Positions 30,546 through 39,482 of a stretch of 64,000 nucleotides of DNA are shown here, piece by piece. This DNA is from Marinobacter goseongensis (GTDB lineage: Bacteria > Pseudomonadota > Gammaproteobacteria > Pseudomonadales > Oleiphilaceae), in assembly GCF_023156235.1 (NCBI RefSeq), contig NZ_JAKZAI010000003.1, forward strand, positions 248,001-312,000. Direction: 5' to 3'. Positions within the stretch are counted from its first letter, which is position 1; the number at the start of each line of letters is the position of its first letter. The position numbers and the translations under genes are program-made. Below the pieces are notes generated by a model. That model worked only from the letters and a program-made list of their open reading frames with translations, was not told the origin of the DNA and ran no database searches.

Positions 30546-31103
30546 ATGACCGATACCGTCGCCGAGATGAATCAGGTAATGAATGAAGCCGATTGCCTGG
30601 TCGATGAACAACAGGTACAGGTGGCCATCCGCAGCCTCGCAGACGACATCACCCGCCGCCTGAGAGACAGCAACCCCCTGCTGTTCTGCGTGATGAACGG
30701 CGGCCTCATCCTCACCGGACAGCTGCTACCGCTGCTGAAGTTTCCGGTGCAGGCGGAATACCTGCACGCCACCCGCTACCGTCAGGAAACCACCGGTGGC
30801 ATCCTGGAATGGAAGCTGCGACCGGAAGCGGACATGAAAGACCGCACCATCCTGATCGTTGACGACATCCTGGACGAAGGCACGACCCTCTGCGCCATCG
30901 CCGATTACTGCCTCGCCCACGGCGCCCGCGAAGTGCTGACCGCGGTACTGGTGGACAAACAACACGACCGCAAGGCGCACCCGGATCTGAAAGCCGACTT
31001 CACCGGCCTGAACGTGGAAGACCGCTTCCTGTTCGGTTTCGGCATGGACTACAAAGGCTACTGGCGCAACGCCCCCGGTATTTATGCCGTCAAGGGACTT
31101 TGA
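30546..31103 (+). CDS. hpt: Hypoxanthine-guanine phosphoribosyltransferase
   Basis: Purine salvage enzyme that joins hypoxanthine or guanine to PRPP to make IMP or GMP in the cytosol. 185 residues. The type I PRTase loop ILIVDDILDEGTTL (about 101-114) binds PRPP, VMNGGLILTGQL (about 49-60) binds pyrophosphate, and FGFGMDYKGYWRN lines the base pocket. The sequence is of the 185-residue proteobacterial type rather than E. coli Hpt. Its 3' end overlaps the proposed ubiC start by 20 bases. Confidence 0.93.
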   Translation: MTDTVAEMNQVMNEADCLVDEQQVQVAIRSLADDITRRLRDSNPLLFCVMNGGLILTGQLLPLLKFPVQAEYLHATRYRQETTGGILEWKLRPEADMKDRTILIVDDILDEGTTLCAIADYCLAHGAREVLTAVLVDKQHDRKAHPDLKADFTGLNVEDRFLFGFGMDYKGYWRNAPGIYAVKGL

Positions 31104-31665
31104 CCGGCGGGTGGACACGCCTGGCAGGGTGCCATTAACCGCACCCCTGGCGATTCCGCCCACCGACTGGTATCGCTCGCTGGCTGCTGCAGGCCTCCGT
31201 GACAACACGGTGCACGGCCCCGCCCGTTTCTGGTTACAGGCGGAAGGTTCGCTGACCCGGGAACTGCAACGGCGCTGCACCGACTCATTCCACGTTAACG
31301 TGATCCGCGAAGGGTTTTCGCGCCCGACCCGTGAAGAGGCGCAGACACTCAACGTGCCCGAGCGCCAACTGGCGTGGATTCGCGAAGTGCAGCTGTGTGG
31401 CGACGGTGCGCCCTGGGTTCTGGCCCGCACCGTTATTCCACTGCCCACCCTGGAAGGCGCCGGGCGACGCCTGCGCCACCTCGGCCGCCAGCCACTGGGC
31501 GCCTGGCTGTTCAGCAACCCCCGCTGGCAACGTGGCCCGTTTGAAACCGGCGTCTGCCTGACCTGCGACCCGAGCCAGCCCCCGGTGGCCCGCCGTTCGC
31601 GTTTCCACAACGGCGACAAGGCGCTGCTGGTGGGCGAGTACTTTCTGCCCCAGTTCTGCCACTGA
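31084..31665 (+). CDS. ubiC: Chorismate-pyruvate lyase
   Basis: First committed step of ubiquinone synthesis: chorismate to 4-hydroxybenzoate and pyruvate. 193 residues. Recognised by the central [16 protein letters not shown], the [19 protein letters not shown] segment and the C-terminal [11 protein letters not shown] and [11 protein letters not shown]. The ATG at 31084 overlaps hpt and has no ribosome-binding site; GTG at 31111, after CGGCGG, is a plausible shorter start. ubiA follows, and the two are the usual pair, though ubiA also has its own strong promoter. Confidence 0.92.
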   Translation: MPSRDFDRRVDTPGRVPLTAPLAIPPTDWYRSLAAAGLRDNTVHGPARFWLQAEGSLTRELQRRCTDSFHVNVIREGFSRPTREEAQTLNVPERQLAWIREVQLCGDGAPWVLARTVIPLPTLEGAGRRLRHLGRQPLGAWLFSNPRWQRGPFETGVCLTCDPSQPPVARRSRFHNGDKALLVGEYFLPQFCH

Positions 31666-31674
31666 GCCCGGCCT

Positions 31675-31703
31675 TTAACAGGCGCACGTCCGCTGGCTAT
31701 AAT
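31675..31703 (+). promoter_or_regulatory. Strong sigma70-like promoter of ubiA
   Basis: TTAACA (31675-31680) and a perfect TATAAT (31698-31703) with 17 bases between, starting 10 bases after the ubiC stop and 45 bases before the ubiA start. Confidence 0.75.
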
Positions 31704-31748
31704 CCACGCTCAGGAAAACACCAGCCATACCCAATCGGACCACGCACT

Positions 31749-32636
31749 ATGCTGTTGAACGCCATGCCCGAACACCTGCGGAGCCGCCTGGCGGACTACG
31801 CCAAGCTACTGCGACTGGATCGCCCCATCGGCAGTTTGCTCCTGCTCTGGCCCACTTACTGGGCGCTGTGGCTGGCCTCCGACGGATTCCCGGGCATCGG
31901 CAACCTGATCATCTTCACCGTCGGGGTGTTTCTGATGCGCGCCGCCGGCTGCGCCATCAACGACTTTGCCGACCGCGACGTCGACCGCCACGTCAAACGC
32001 ACCAGAGATCGCCCCCTGACCTCTGGCCGCATTGCCGCCTGGGAAGCGGTCGCCCTGTTCCTCGGCCTCGCCCTGGTGGCCTTCCTCATGGTGGTGCTGT
32101 TCACCAATCCGCTGACCCTGTATCTGTCCTTCGGCGGCGTGGTTCTTGCGTTCATTTACCCGTTCATGAAGCGCTACACCCACCTGCCGCAGCTTTTCCT
32201 GGGCGCCGCCTTCTCCTGGGCCATTCCCATGGCATGGGCGGCCGAAGCCAATGAACTCACCCAGCTGACCTGGCTGCTGTTCACCGCCAACGTGCTCTGG
32301 ACCGTGGCCTACGACACCTTCTACGCCATGGTCGACCGCGACGACGACCTCAGGATTGGTGTCAAATCCACCGCCATTCTCTTTGGCGACGCCGACCTCG
32401 CCATCATCGGCTTTCTGCAGGGTCTGGTGGTGGTGATCCTGATCATGGTGGGCAACCAGGCGGACCTGGGCATCATCTACAATCTGGGTGTCCTCGCCAT
32501 GGCCGGCCTGTTCATCTACCAGCAGTACCTGGCCTGCTTGCGCGAGCGGGAGGGCTGCTTCAGAGCGTTTCTGAACAATAACTGGGCAGGATTTGCGGTG
32601 TTTGCCGGGCTGGTCGTCGATCGCTTGCTGCAATGA
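31749..32636 (+). CDS. ubiA: 4-hydroxybenzoate octaprenyltransferase
   Basis: Integral membrane prenyltransferase that attaches the polyprenyl tail to 4-hydroxybenzoate in ubiquinone synthesis. 295 residues, about eight membrane helices. The two Asp-rich motifs that bind Mg-diphosphate are [16 protein letters not shown] (about 74-89) and [17 protein letters not shown] (about 190-206). [18 protein letters not shown] is the standard N-terminal signature. It is preceded by ubiC and followed by phoB, which has its own Pho-box promoter. Confidence 0.96.
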   Translation: MLLNAMPEHLRSRLADYAKLLRLDRPIGSLLLLWPTYWALWLASDGFPGIGNLIIFTVGVFLMRAAGCAINDFADRDVDRHVKRTRDRPLTSGRIAAWEAVALFLGLALVAFLMVVLFTNPLTLYLSFGGVVLAFIYPFMKRYTHLPQLFLGAAFSWAIPMAWAAEANELTQLTWLLFTANVLWTVAYDTFYAMVDRDDDLRIGVKSTAILFGDADLAIIGFLQGLVVVILIMVGNQADLGIIYNLGVLAMAGLFIYQQYLACLREREGCFRAFLNNNWAGFAVFAGLVVDRLLQ

Positions 32637-32697
32637 CAGTAAGGAATATGGGAGCGGTGTGTCGCAGTCGTGCCCACTCCCGCCACCAGGCAGAATG

Positions 32698-32730
32698 TGT
32701 CATATACTTGTAACACTATGGCGTTGTAAT
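32698..32730 (+). promoter_or_regulatory. Pho box and -10 of phoBR
   Basis: TGTCAT (32698-32703) and TGTAAC (32709-32714) are direct half-sites 11 bases apart, as in PhoB boxes, and TGTAAT (32725-32730) is placed correctly as the -10. This predicts autoregulated, phosphate-starvation expression of phoB-phoR. Confidence 0.7.
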
Positions 32731-32764
32731 AAGGCAGCAACAAACCAAGGTCTGATACAGGTTA

Positions 32765-33463
32765 ATGCCCATGAATGGAAAAACTGTCCTGATCGTCGAC
32801 GACGAGGCCCCGATTCGCGAAATGATCGCCGTGGCCCTGGAAATGGCGGATTACGACTACCTGGAGGCAGCGGACGCACTGGAAGCGCATGCCCTGATCG
32901 TCGACAAACACCCCGACCTCGTCCTGCTTGACTGGATGCTCCCCGGCACCAGCGGAGTGGAACTGGCCCGCCGCCTCAAAAAAGAAGAGGCCACAGCCGA
33001 TATCCCCATCATCATGCTCACCGCGAAAGTCGAGGAAGACAACAAGATTCAGGGCCTGGAGGTGGGCGCTGACGACTACATCACCAAGCCCTTCTCCCCC
33101 CGCGAACTGGTCGCCCGTCTGAAAGCGGTACTGCGCCGGGCCACACCACCGGGCGTTGATTCTCCGGTAGAAGTGGAAGGCCTCACCCTTGACCCGGTCG
33201 GCCATCGGGTCACCACCGAGCAGGGCGCCCTCAGCATGGGCCCCACCGAGTACCGGCTGCTGCAATTCTTCATGACACACCAGGAACGGGTATATACTCG
33301 CTCTCAATTGCTGGATCAGGTCTGGGGTGGCAACGTCTACGTTGAGGAGCGTACCGTTGACGTGCACATTCGCCGGCTGCGCAAGGCCCTTGGCGAGCAA
33401 CATGACCACCTGATCCAGACGGTGCGTGGTGCCGGCTACCGCTTCTCCACCCGGGCGGCATAA
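32765..33463 (+). CDS. phoB: Phosphate regulon response regulator PhoB
   Basis: 232-residue OmpR-family activator of phosphate-starvation genes. Receiver domain (1-125): acidic pair D12/D13, phospho-acceptor D56 in LLDWMLPG, T85 and K108. The winged-helix DNA-binding domain (about 130-230) ends with ERTVDVHIRRLRKAL and VRGAGYRFS. Starts are possible at 32765 or at the second ATG 32771. A Pho box precedes it. phoR follows after 42 bases. Confidence 0.95.
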   Translation: MPMNGKTVLIVDDEAPIREMIAVALEMADYDYLEAADALEAHALIVDKHPDLVLLDWMLPGTSGVELARRLKKEEATADIPIIMLTAKVEEDNKIQGLEVGADDYITKPFSPRELVARLKAVLRRATPPGVDSPVEVEGLTLDPVGHRVTTEQGALSMGPTEYRLLQFFMTHQERVYTRSQLLDQVWGGNVYVEERTVDVHIRRLRKALGEQHDHLIQTVRGAGYRFSTRAA

Positions 33464-33505
33464 ACGGCGGACGCAACGGCGGCACACCAACTCCAGGGCG
33501 TCTCG

Positions 33506-34822
33506 ATGCAACACAACTGGTCACGATACTTTCGCCTGATCATCGGGTTTCTGGTCGTCTGCACCGCGGCGGGCGCCTTTTTCGGTTACCCGATCTACGG
33601 CCTGACCCTCGGTTTGATAGCCTACCTGTGGTGGACGCTGGTACACGCCCGGCGCCTCTACCACTGGCTGGGCAACCCCGGCGCAACCCGTGAGGCGCCC
33701 CAGAGCATCGGCCTCTGGGGCGACATTTTTGACGGTCTCCACAAACTGCATCAGAGCCACCTGCGCCTGCAGGATCGCCTGCGGGCACAGATCAACCGGG
33801 TGCAGGAATCCACCAACGCCATGCGCGATGGCGTCATCATGACCGACGCCAAAGGCTCCATGGAATGGTGGAACGGCTCCGCCGAGTACCTGCTCGGATT
33901 CCGCCGCAACACCGACCGCGGCCAGTACATTCACAACCTGATCCGCACCCCGGCGTTCAAAGCCTACTTCGACGCCCGCGACTACCGCGAGCCGCTGGAC
34001 ATCAACTCTCCGGCCAAGCCCCACATTCACCTGCAGATCCAGATCAGCCTGTTCGGTGACGACGATCGCCTGATCGTGGCCAAAGACGTGACCCGGCTGT
34101 ATCAACTGGAGCAGATGCGCCGGGATTTCGTAGGCAACGTGTCCCACGAGATGCGCACCCCGCTGACCGTCATCAGCGGCTATCTGGAGACCCTGGTCGA
34201 CAACGCCGACGACCTGCCGCCGAAGTGGCGCCGAGCCATCACCACCATGGCCCAGCAATCGTCCCGCATGGAAGCCCTGATTACCGACCTGATCCTGCTG
34301 TCAAAGATTGAAACCGGGGAACAGACCGTCAATGACACGGTGACCGACGTGGACGCACTGATTCGCCAGATCTGCCACGACGCCAGCGCCCTGAGTGGGG
34401 AAAAGGAACACGAATTCAGCGTGAAGATTACCGACCAACGGCTACTGAAGGGCGACGAAAGCCAATTGCGCAGCGCCTTCTCCAACCTGATCTTCAATGC
34501 CGTGAAATACACGCCCGCCAGGGGCCACATCACCGTGACCTGGAGCGCCAACCGTGACGGTGCGCATCTGTCGGTGCGGGATACCGGTATCGGGATCGAT
34601 CCGGTGCACATTCCCCGCCTCACCGAACGTTTCTACCGCGCCGACCCGAGCCGCCACAAAGACACCGGCGGCACCGGCCTCGGGCTGGCCATCGTCAAAC
34701 ACGTGTTGCTGAACCACGACGGCACTCTGGAAATCAAGAGTCGCATCGGCGACGGCAGCGAGTTTATCTGCCACTTCCCGCGGGAACGGCTGGTCGAACG
34801 GGTACCGGAAAACGTATCCTGA
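33506..34822 (+). CDS. phoR: Phosphate regulon sensor histidine kinase PhoR
   Basis: 438 residues. Two N-terminal membrane segments (about 10-45), a PAS domain (about 98-195), a HisKA domain with phospho-acceptor H214 in VSHEMRTPLT, and an HATPase domain with the N-box LIFNAVKYTP, G1 box VRDTGIGID and G2 GGTGLGLAI. It phosphorylates or dephosphorylates PhoB depending on phosphate transport state. Its stop codon touches the stop of the convergent response regulator (TGA|TCA). Confidence 0.95.
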   Translation: MQHNWSRYFRLIIGFLVVCTAAGAFFGYPIYGLTLGLIAYLWWTLVHARRLYHWLGNPGATREAPQSIGLWGDIFDGLHKLHQSHLRLQDRLRAQINRVQESTNAMRDGVIMTDAKGSMEWWNGSAEYLLGFRRNTDRGQYIHNLIRTPAFKAYFDARDYREPLDINSPAKPHIHLQIQISLFGDDDRLIVAKDVTRLYQLEQMRRDFVGNVSHEMRTPLTVISGYLETLVDNADDLPPKWRRAITTMAQQSSRMEALITDLILLSKIETGEQTVNDTVTDVDALIRQICHDASALSGEKEHEFSVKITDQRLLKGDESQLRSAFSNLIFNAVKYTPARGHITVTWSANRDGAHLSVRDTGIGIDPVHIPRLTERFYRADPSRHKDTGGTGLGLAIVKHVLLNHDGTLEIKSRIGDGSEFICHFPRERLVERVPENVS

Positions 34823-35710
34823 TCAGCGGTTGGCGGCGCGGAAACGCGCCACGAAGCGGGACAGGTCTTCAAGCTTCTTCGGATCCTCATCTACAAAGCG
34901 GATGGTGACACTGACAAAATCCGTGTCCTGACGCTTATCCACCGCCTGCAACTGGTGAACGTATCCGTTAAGCCTCGCCATCTGCCCTTCCGCAATCTCG
35001 ATGTCCACCACCGCCTGATCAAGAATGCCGGGAAAATCCTGATCCCGCTTCGCGATAACACGCACTTCTGTCAGGTTGATGTCTTTCACCACAGATTTGA
35101 GCGTGCTGTCGGCAAAGCGCACCGAGGCCACGCTCAGCGAGCTGCGGGCGGCGGGTTTCTGCTCCGGAACCCCGGCGCCGGCCGCCAGCAGGGGCGAGGC
35201 GGCTGTGCCTCGCTCTGTGGCCGGGGTGTCGGTGACAGGCTCACGCTTCTGGGTCAGCAACGTCGCCGATTCCTTGAAGGCATCGGTGGGGCTGGCCATG
35301 GATTTTCCGCCGTGGTCCATGGCGTCTTTAAGGCTGCGCCCCATCACCTTGATGATTTTCTTGCTGAGACCGTCCGGACTGAACGGTTTGCCGAGATATT
35401 CCGACACCCCCTCTTTCACCGCTTCTACCACATGATTCTTATCGCCGCGGCTGGTGATCATGATAAACGGCACTTTCTCGTACTGCGGCTGCTGGCGCAT
35501 CCACTGCAGCAGTTCCAGGCCGGACATCTCCGGCATTTCCCAGTCGCAGAGGATCAGATCGAAGGCGCCCCGGGACATCAGCGACTGTGCGCGACGGCCG
35601 TTCTGCGCGTCGGTGGTTTCAATCACGGGAAAACGCTGGCGAATCGTTCGTTTCACCAGATCCCGCACGAAGCTGGCGTCATCCACTACCAGCGCTTTGA
35701 GCATTGCCAT
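34823..35710 (-). CDS. Response regulator with CheY-like receiver and C-terminal domain of unknown type
   Basis: 295 residues. Receiver (1-125): acidic pair D10/D11, phospho-acceptor D56 in LILCDWEMPE, T/S near 86 (MITSRG) and K108 are intact, so it can be phosphorylated. A linker rich in Ser/Ala/Thr (about 125-195) leads to a beta-rich C-terminal domain (about 200-295) that has no DNA-binding helix; it looks distantly PilZ-like but lacks the RxxxR motif. In pseudomonads a similar gene also lies near phoBR. No cognate kinase is adjacent on this strand; cross-talk with PhoR is possible but not shown. Confidence 0.85.
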   Translation of the reverse strand: MAMLKALVVDDASFVRDLVKRTIRQRFPVIETTDAQNGRRAQSLMSRGAFDLILCDWEMPEMSGLELLQWMRQQPQYEKVPFIMITSRGDKNHVVEAVKEGVSEYLGKPFSPDGLSKKIIKVMGRSLKDAMDHGGKSMASPTDAFKESATLLTQKREPVTDTPATERGTAASPLLAAGAGVPEQKPAARSSLSVASVRFADSTLKSVVKDINLTEVRVIAKRDQDFPGILDQAVVDIEIAEGQMARLNGYVHQLQAVDKRQDTDFVSVTIRFVDEDPKKLEDLSRFVARFRAANR

Positions 35711-35843
35711 GTTGTTTTGACCCTTTTACCGACCATCCGGGACGTTTCTCGATGAAACTATAGAACAAAGCAGACCCGGGAAAACCCCGACGCTACAAAA
35801 AGACCACAATTCACTGCAGGCGGGAACCGGCGGGTTAACGATT

Positions 35844-35856
35844 TGTCACGGTGACA
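35844..35856. promoter_or_regulatory. Palindrome between the response regulator and the lytic transglycosylase
   Basis: TGTCAC-G-GTGACA, a perfect 13-bp palindrome with 6-bp arms in the 247-base divergent gap. It is a plausible operator; no regulator is assigned. Confidence 0.45.
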
Positions 35857-35957
35857 GGCCCAAACCGGTATTTTCGTTCGTAAAAAAAAGGCTACCATGG
35901 CCGGGCCTGTTCAAAATGAACACCTCACCCATTATTGTTTCCATACCGAGGTTCTGC

Positions 35958-37235
35958 GTGCAAAACAGACATTCAGGGACTACCCACGGACAACGGACAC
36001 TGCAACGTCTCTCTGTGACCGGACTGCTGCTGGCACTGGCGCTGCCGGTCGCCGCGGAAACCAGCAACACCGAGGCGTTCGGACAATGCGTTGCACGCCT
36101 CAAAGACCACGCAATTGCAGCGGGTGTCAGTACCAAAACCGCCAACGATGTGCTGACAGAGGTCGAACACCTTGACCGGGTGATCGAGCTCGATCGGCGC
36201 CAGCCCGAGTTCACCACCACGTTTGCGGATTACCTCAATCGCCGGGTGAACGAAGACCGCATCAGCAAGGGTCGGGAATTACTCAAAGAGCACCGGGAGC
36301 TGCTTGCCCGGGTCACCCGGGAAACCGGTGTACCGGCGCCGTATCTGGTGTCTTTCTGGGGGCTGGAAACCAACTTTGGTTCCTACTTCGGCAAGATGTC
36401 GGTGCCCAGTTCGCTGGCAACCCTGGCCTGCGACCCGCGCCGCAGAAGCTTTTTTACCGAGCAGCTGACCGCCGCGCTGCGGATTATTGACGAAGGCGCC
36501 ATTGCTCCGGAACAGATGGAGGGATCCTGGGCCGGCGCCATGGGCCATGTCCAGTTCATGCCCACGGTGTTTCTCAAGCACGCCGTGGACGGTGACGGCG
36601 ATGGCAAGCGGGATCTGTGGAACAGCCTGCCGGACGCCATGATGTCCGCAGGTAACTTCCTGCAACATCTGGGCTGGGACGGCGACTACCGTTGGGGCCG
36701 GGAAGTGCGGCTGCCCGCCAGTTTCGATTACTCACTGGCCGACGGCCGGCGCCTTGAGCTGGCGGAATGGAACAAGTTGGGCATCACCGACGCCTTCGGC
36801 AACGCACTGGCGGATGAGCCCATCGACGCGGCCCTGGTGGTGCCCTCCGGCCACCGCGGACCGGCGTTTCTGGCCTACCGCAACTTCAACGTGATCATGG
36901 GCTGGAACCGCTCGGAATTCTACGCCATTGCCGTGGGCCACCTGGCCGATCGTATCGCCGGGGCGGGCGGCCTGCAGACCCCCCCACCGGAGGATCAGCC
37001 CAATCTGTCCCGGGACATCATCCTTGCCCTGCAACAGTCACTGAACGGCCGCGGATTCGACACCGGCAAGCCAGACGGCATCATGGGGCCAGCCACCCGC
37101 GGGGCCATCCGCGGCTATCAGGCGGCCAACGACCGCATCGCCGACGGCTATCCGTCTCAGGACATCCTCAACGAGCTGACCGTGGCTCCGGAGGCCGAGA
37201 ATCAACCCGACGCGTCCGAGGAATCCGATGACTGA
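35958..37235 (+). CDS. Lytic murein transglycosylase (MltB/SltB type) with peptidoglycan-binding domain
   Basis: 425 residues from GTG 35958, which has GAGG 8 bases upstream; ATG 35916 gives 439 residues with no ribosome-binding site. A signal peptide (to about residue 33) precedes the GH103 catalytic domain (about 40-330), with catalytic Glu (E137 in WGLETNFGSY) and the signatures GSWAGAMGHVQFMP and RNFNVIMGWNRS. A PG_binding_1 domain follows (about 345-410, GFDTGKPDGIMGPATR). It cleaves the MurNAc-GlcNAc bond with formation of 1,6-anhydroMurNAc in the periplasm. No lipobox, so it is the soluble type. Confidence 0.92.
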   Translation: MQNRHSGTTHGQRTLQRLSVTGLLLALALPVAAETSNTEAFGQCVARLKDHAIAAGVSTKTANDVLTEVEHLDRVIELDRRQPEFTTTFADYLNRRVNEDRISKGRELLKEHRELLARVTRETGVPAPYLVSFWGLETNFGSYFGKMSVPSSLATLACDPRRRSFFTEQLTAALRIIDEGAIAPEQMEGSWAGAMGHVQFMPTVFLKHAVDGDGDGKRDLWNSLPDAMMSAGNFLQHLGWDGDYRWGREVRLPASFDYSLADGRRLELAEWNKLGITDAFGNALADEPIDAALVVPSGHRGPAFLAYRNFNVIMGWNRSEFYAIAVGHLADRIAGAGGLQTPPPEDQPNLSRDIILALQQSLNGRGFDTGKPDGIMGPATRGAIRGYQAANDRIADGYPSQDILNELTVAPEAENQPDASEESDD

Positions 37236-37247
37236 GCACAGTACGCC

Positions 37248-38279
37248 ATGGACTCGATAACCCAGGCGGCCCTCGGGGCAACGCTCGCCGGCGCAGTAGC
37301 CGGCAAAACCCTCGGGCGCTCGGTGCTGCTGACCGGAGCTGTGCTGGGCACCCTGCCGGATCTGGACGTGATCATCGATTACGGCAGTGCCGTGGCCAAT
37401 TTCACCCAACACCGGGGGTTCAGCCATTCGCTGTTAATCCTGATCCCGCTATCGTTTCTGCTGGCCTGGGCATTGTGGCGCTGGAAACCGCAGCTGAGTT
37501 ATCAGCGCTGGCTGCTGATGACCGGCCTGATACTGGTCACCCACCCGGTCCTGGACGCGTTCACCACCTATGGCACCCAGCTGTTCTGGCCCTTTGGACC
37601 ACCGGTGGCGCTGAACAGCATTTTTATCATCGACCCGCTGTACACCCTGCCCCTGCTCGCCGCCATGGTGTTCTTTCTATGCCGGCCACAGAGAACAACC
37701 GCACTGGTGACGGGCCTGGCGGTGTCCACTCTGTATCTGGGCTGGACGCTGGCTGCGCAACAGATGATTACCAATCGGGTGGAACCGGCACTGGCCCAGG
37801 CGGGGCTGGCAGAGGCACCGCGCATGGTGCAACCCATGCCTTTCAACACCGTTCTGTGGCGGGTTACCGTGGTGAGTGATGATCGCCGGGTGGAAATGGT
37901 GACCGGCTTTCTCGACGGCGACGCGCCCCTCAACCTCGAGGAATTCGCCCGCGATCCGGCACTGGCCGCGCGCGCCCGCACCCTGCCTGAGGGACAGCGA
38001 CTGGAATGGTTTACCGATGGCTTCCTGCATTATGAGCAGCAAGGCGAGCTACTGATCGCCACCGACGTGCGCCTCGGGGTTCCGGGCGCGCACCCGTTCA
38101 CGTTCGTGCTGGCGAAGAACAACGGCAATAGACTGGAACCGTCCCTGAGCTACCGTCTGGACCGCCCCGCGGTCCGCAAGGAACTGCTGGGTGCGCTCTG
38201 GGCCAGACTGACCGGCACGGCGCCGGTGCTGTGCCTGGCCAGTCTCGAGCTGCCACCCCCCGGAGAGCGGTGTTCCTGA
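37248..38279 (+). CDS. YdjM/DUF457 family membrane-bound metal-dependent hydrolase-like protein
   Basis: 343 residues starting MDSITQAALGATLAGAVAGK, with four or five membrane helices in the first ~190 residues and a soluble C-terminal part. Conserved polar residues of the family are visible: DSITQ, GTLPDLDVI, HRGFSHS and VTHPVLDAFTTYGTQ, whose His and Asp residues may bind metal. The family is named as a hydrolase, but no activity is established for most members. It starts 12 bases after the lytic transglycosylase stop, so likely the same operon, and it ends next to rsuA. Confidence 0.87.
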   Translation: MDSITQAALGATLAGAVAGKTLGRSVLLTGAVLGTLPDLDVIIDYGSAVANFTQHRGFSHSLLILIPLSFLLAWALWRWKPQLSYQRWLLMTGLILVTHPVLDAFTTYGTQLFWPFGPPVALNSIFIIDPLYTLPLLAAMVFFLCRPQRTTALVTGLAVSTLYLGWTLAAQQMITNRVEPALAQAGLAEAPRMVQPMPFNTVLWRVTVVSDDRRVEMVTGFLDGDAPLNLEEFARDPALAARARTLPEGQRLEWFTDGFLHYEQQGELLIATDVRLGVPGAHPFTFVLAKNNGNRLEPSLSYRLDRPAVRKELLGALWARLTGTAPVLCLASLELPPPGERCS

Positions 38280-38281
38280 CC

Positions 38282-38974
38282 GTGCGCCTTGATCAGTTTG
38301 TGGCCACCGCCACCGCGCTCTCCCGCAGAGAGGCCAAGCAGGCGATCACCCGGGGTCGCGTGCGGGTAGACAGCCACCCCTGCCGCGGCGCAAATACCCA
38401 GATCGACAGCGATGCCCGCGTCACACTGGATAACGCCACGCTCACCCTTCCCGGCGAACGCTACTTGATGCTCAACAAACCGGCCGGCGTGGTCAGCGCC
38501 ACCACCGACAGCGATCACCCCACGGTACTGGATCTGCTGCCCGCGGCCACCGCCCGGGGCCTCCATATTGCCGGCAGACTGGATGCCGACACCACCGGCC
38601 TGGTGTTGCTGACCACCGATGGCCGGTGGTCGCACCGCATCACCTCGCCACGGGTGGAATGCCCCAAGACCTACCGGGTATCCCTCAGTGAGGCGGTAGC
38701 GGACGAGGCCCTGCAGCAACTGGAATCGGGGGTCACCCTGCGCAACGACCCGAAGCCCACGAAACCCGCCAGCATCCGGCGCCTCGGTGACCGCGAGATC
38801 GAACTGACCATTTCAGAAGGCCGGTACCATCAAGTGAAGCGCATGTTGGCGGCGGTGGGTAATCATGTGCTGGCGTTGCATCGCCAGCGCATCGGCACCA
38901 TCGAGCTGGATCCGGCCCTGGCACCCGGAGCCTTCCGCGAGCTGACCGATGCCGAGATCAACAACGTGGTCTGA
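38282..38974 (+). CDS. rsuA: 16S rRNA pseudouridine(516) synthase
   Basis: 230 residues from GTG 38282, where VRLDQFVATATALSRREAKQ gives a proper S4 RNA-binding domain (about 1-60). The catalytic domain follows, with GRLDADTTGLVLLTTDG (catalytic Asp) and EGRYHQVKRMLAAVGN, the RsuA/RluB signature. It forms pseudouridine at position 516 of 16S rRNA or a related site. The GTG begins 2 bases after the previous stop; GGAGAG lies 14 bases before it. GTG at 38270 is a less likely alternative. Confidence 0.9.
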   Translation: MRLDQFVATATALSRREAKQAITRGRVRVDSHPCRGANTQIDSDARVTLDNATLTLPGERYLMLNKPAGVVSATTDSDHPTVLDLLPAATARGLHIAGRLDADTTGLVLLTTDGRWSHRITSPRVECPKTYRVSLSEAVADEALQQLESGVTLRNDPKPTKPASIRRLGDREIELTISEGRYHQVKRMLAAVGNHVLALHRQRIGTIELDPALAPGAFRELTDAEINNVV

Positions 38975-38984
38975 GTGCCGGCGA

Positions 38985-39464
38985 TCAGGCCCGCTCGAAC
39001 TTCTGGGCCTTGAGATTCTTGCGCACGGCACCGGCCTCGAACACCTCACCGTTCATGGCAATGTAGACACCCGCCGGCAGCAGCTGCACCGCAGCCCAGG
39101 CGAAGCCGACATTGAATATCGCATCACTGCGGCGCATTCTCGCCGGTTGCATGGCACCCAGCAGCACAATGGTCTTGTCGGTGATGGTCGACAGCGCGCG
39201 AGCCGTTTCGGCCATGGTGTCGGTACCGTGGGTAATGAGGATCTGCGTCGCATCAGCGGCCGCCACCGCCTCACGAACGGCCTCGCGATCGGCATCGGTC
39301 ATCTCGAGACTGTCCTTTCGCAACAGGCCGTTAATGGCGTAGCCGTCGTGAATATTGGATTCGGTCAGCAACTCCGGCAGCAACGTGTCTCCGATCTCAA
39401 ACGCGCTGTTGGCATCAAAATACACCTTGTCGATGGTGCCGCCGGTGGTAAAAATCTGGATCAT
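38985..39464 (-). CDS. Single-domain asparaginase-like protein
   Basis: 159 residues, matching only the N-terminal catalytic domain of L-asparaginases, which are about 330 residues. The nucleophile motif is present (IFTTGGTIDKVY, Thr near residue 7-8) as is ITHGTDTMAETA near 80. The C-terminal dimer domain, with the second part of the active site, is absent, and no remains of it follow. A ribosome-binding GGGGGA precedes the ATG. Such short asparaginase-domain proteins exist as a family of their own, so this is probably a real gene and not a truncation. Activity is uncertain. Confidence 0.85.
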   Translation of the reverse strand: MIQIFTTGGTIDKVYFDANSAFEIGDTLLPELLTESNIHDGYAINGLLRKDSLEMTDADREAVREAVAAADATQILITHGTDTMAETARALSTITDKTIVLLGAMQPARMRRSDAIFNVGFAWAAVQLLPAGVYIAMNGEVFEAGAVRKNLKAQKFERA

Positions 39465-39482
39465 CTGTTCCCCCACTCCCTG

